Source: Proteobacteria bacterium UBA7447
GTDB lineage: Bacteria > Pseudomonadota > Gammaproteobacteria > Arenicellales > UBA868
Direction of reading: 5' to 3'
Assembly (NCBI GenBank): GCA_002477475.1
Contig: DLPX01000018.1
Location: forward strand, 1 to 13,957
DNA length: 13,957 bases
The position numbers and the translations under genes were made by a program. Shown here in pieces: positions 13,628 through 13,957 of this stretch; position 1 is the first letter of the stretch, and each line of letters begins with the position of its first letter. Under the pieces are notes generated by a model. That model saw only the letters and a program-made list of their open reading frames with translations. It was not told where the DNA came from and did not search any database.

Positions 13628-13957
13628 TTATTCGGGCAGTTTGTCGTCAACGCCTTCTACGTAGAATTTCATGCCGGCCAGCATGCCGTCGTCCGCCACG
13701 GCTCCTGCGGGCACAACGACATCACCCGCCTGGTTGCGGATAGGGCCGGTGAACGGATGAAGGTCGCCGGACCGGATGGACTCAGCTGTTTTGGTTGCCA
13801 GCGCTGCCACATCTGCAGGCATATTGGTGAACGGCGCCATGACGACCATGCCTTCAGCCATGCCGTCCCAGGTGTTGGCAGTACTCCAGGTGCCATCAAG
13901 AACCGCCTTGGCTCTGGCGATGTAGTAGGGCCCCCAGTTGTTCACGTTGGCCGTCAG
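13628..13957 (-). CDS. BMP-family ABC transporter substrate-binding protein, C-terminal part
   Basis: This is the last 109 residues of a gene that continues past the window edge; its start is not visible. The sequence matches the C-terminal lobe of the basic membrane protein family (PnrA/Med-like): NNWGPYYIARAKAVLDGTW, then WDGMAEGMVVMAPFTNMP, SGDLHPFTGPIRNQAGD and the terminal DDGMLAGMKFYVEGVDDKLPE. Characterised members are periplasmic or lipid-anchored binding proteins of ABC importers, mostly for purine nucleosides. With 8-oxoguanine deaminase next and puuD nearby, a purine nucleoside or base is the likely ligand. Its ATPase and permease genes would be outside the window. A strong terminator follows its stop. 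Confidence 0.9.
   Translation of the reverse strand: MTANVNNWGPYYIARAKAVLDGTWSTANTWDGMAEGMVVMAPFTNMPADVAALATKTAESIRSGDLHPFTGPIRNQAGDVVVPAGAVADDGMLAGMKFYVEGVDDKLPE

Overview
The window reads as chromosomal DNA of a Gram-negative proteobacterium, most likely a (possibly marine) gammaproteobacterium. The grounds are moderate GC, a PilY1-type pilus adhesin, a membrane urate hydroxylase with a fused cytochrome c domain, a CRP/Vfr-type operator, and proteobacterial styles of LysR, BMP and glutaminyl cyclotransferase proteins. No mobile element, RNA gene, CRISPR array or phage gene was seen. The assignment to a lineage is inference.

Layout. (1) 1-1186: a noncoding leader, a 24-codon open frame that looks like the start of a Tat signal peptide and overlaps the next gene by ATGA, and a membrane-anchored glutaminyl-peptide cyclotransferase. 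(2) 1390-4474: a purine-degradation block. puuD (urate hydroxylase) and a cytosolic PhnD-like binding protein lie on the minus strand, and a LysR regulator is divergent from them, with a T-N11-A box between. (3) 4593-10377: a tight plus-strand operon of a secreted subtilisin-like protease, a small exported helical protein and a 1303-residue PilY1-like adhesin. The adhesin carries a complete six-repeat NHL propeller between its VWA half and its PilY1 C-terminal half. A perfect TGTGA-N6-TCACA site lies upstream with a -10-like hexamer at class II spacing. (4) 10441-12173: a free-standing GT1 glycosyltransferase with a strong ribosome binding site and its own terminator, then a small exported protein of unknown role. 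(5) 12202-13957: minus-strand 8-oxoguanine deaminase, preceded by a strong terminator hairpin, preceded in turn by the 3' end of a BMP-family binding protein that runs off the window.

How the genes work together. The two flanks form one pathway: a BMP-type importer probably brings in purine nucleosides or bases, the deaminase converts 8-oxoguanine to urate, and PuuD oxidises urate to 5-hydroxyisourate using its cytochrome c tail. Between these flanks lies a functionally unrelated surface/adhesion module. That module is the most unusual part of the window: a type IV pilus tip-adhesin relative with an extra NHL propeller, encoded without minor pilins but with its own protease and small partner protein.
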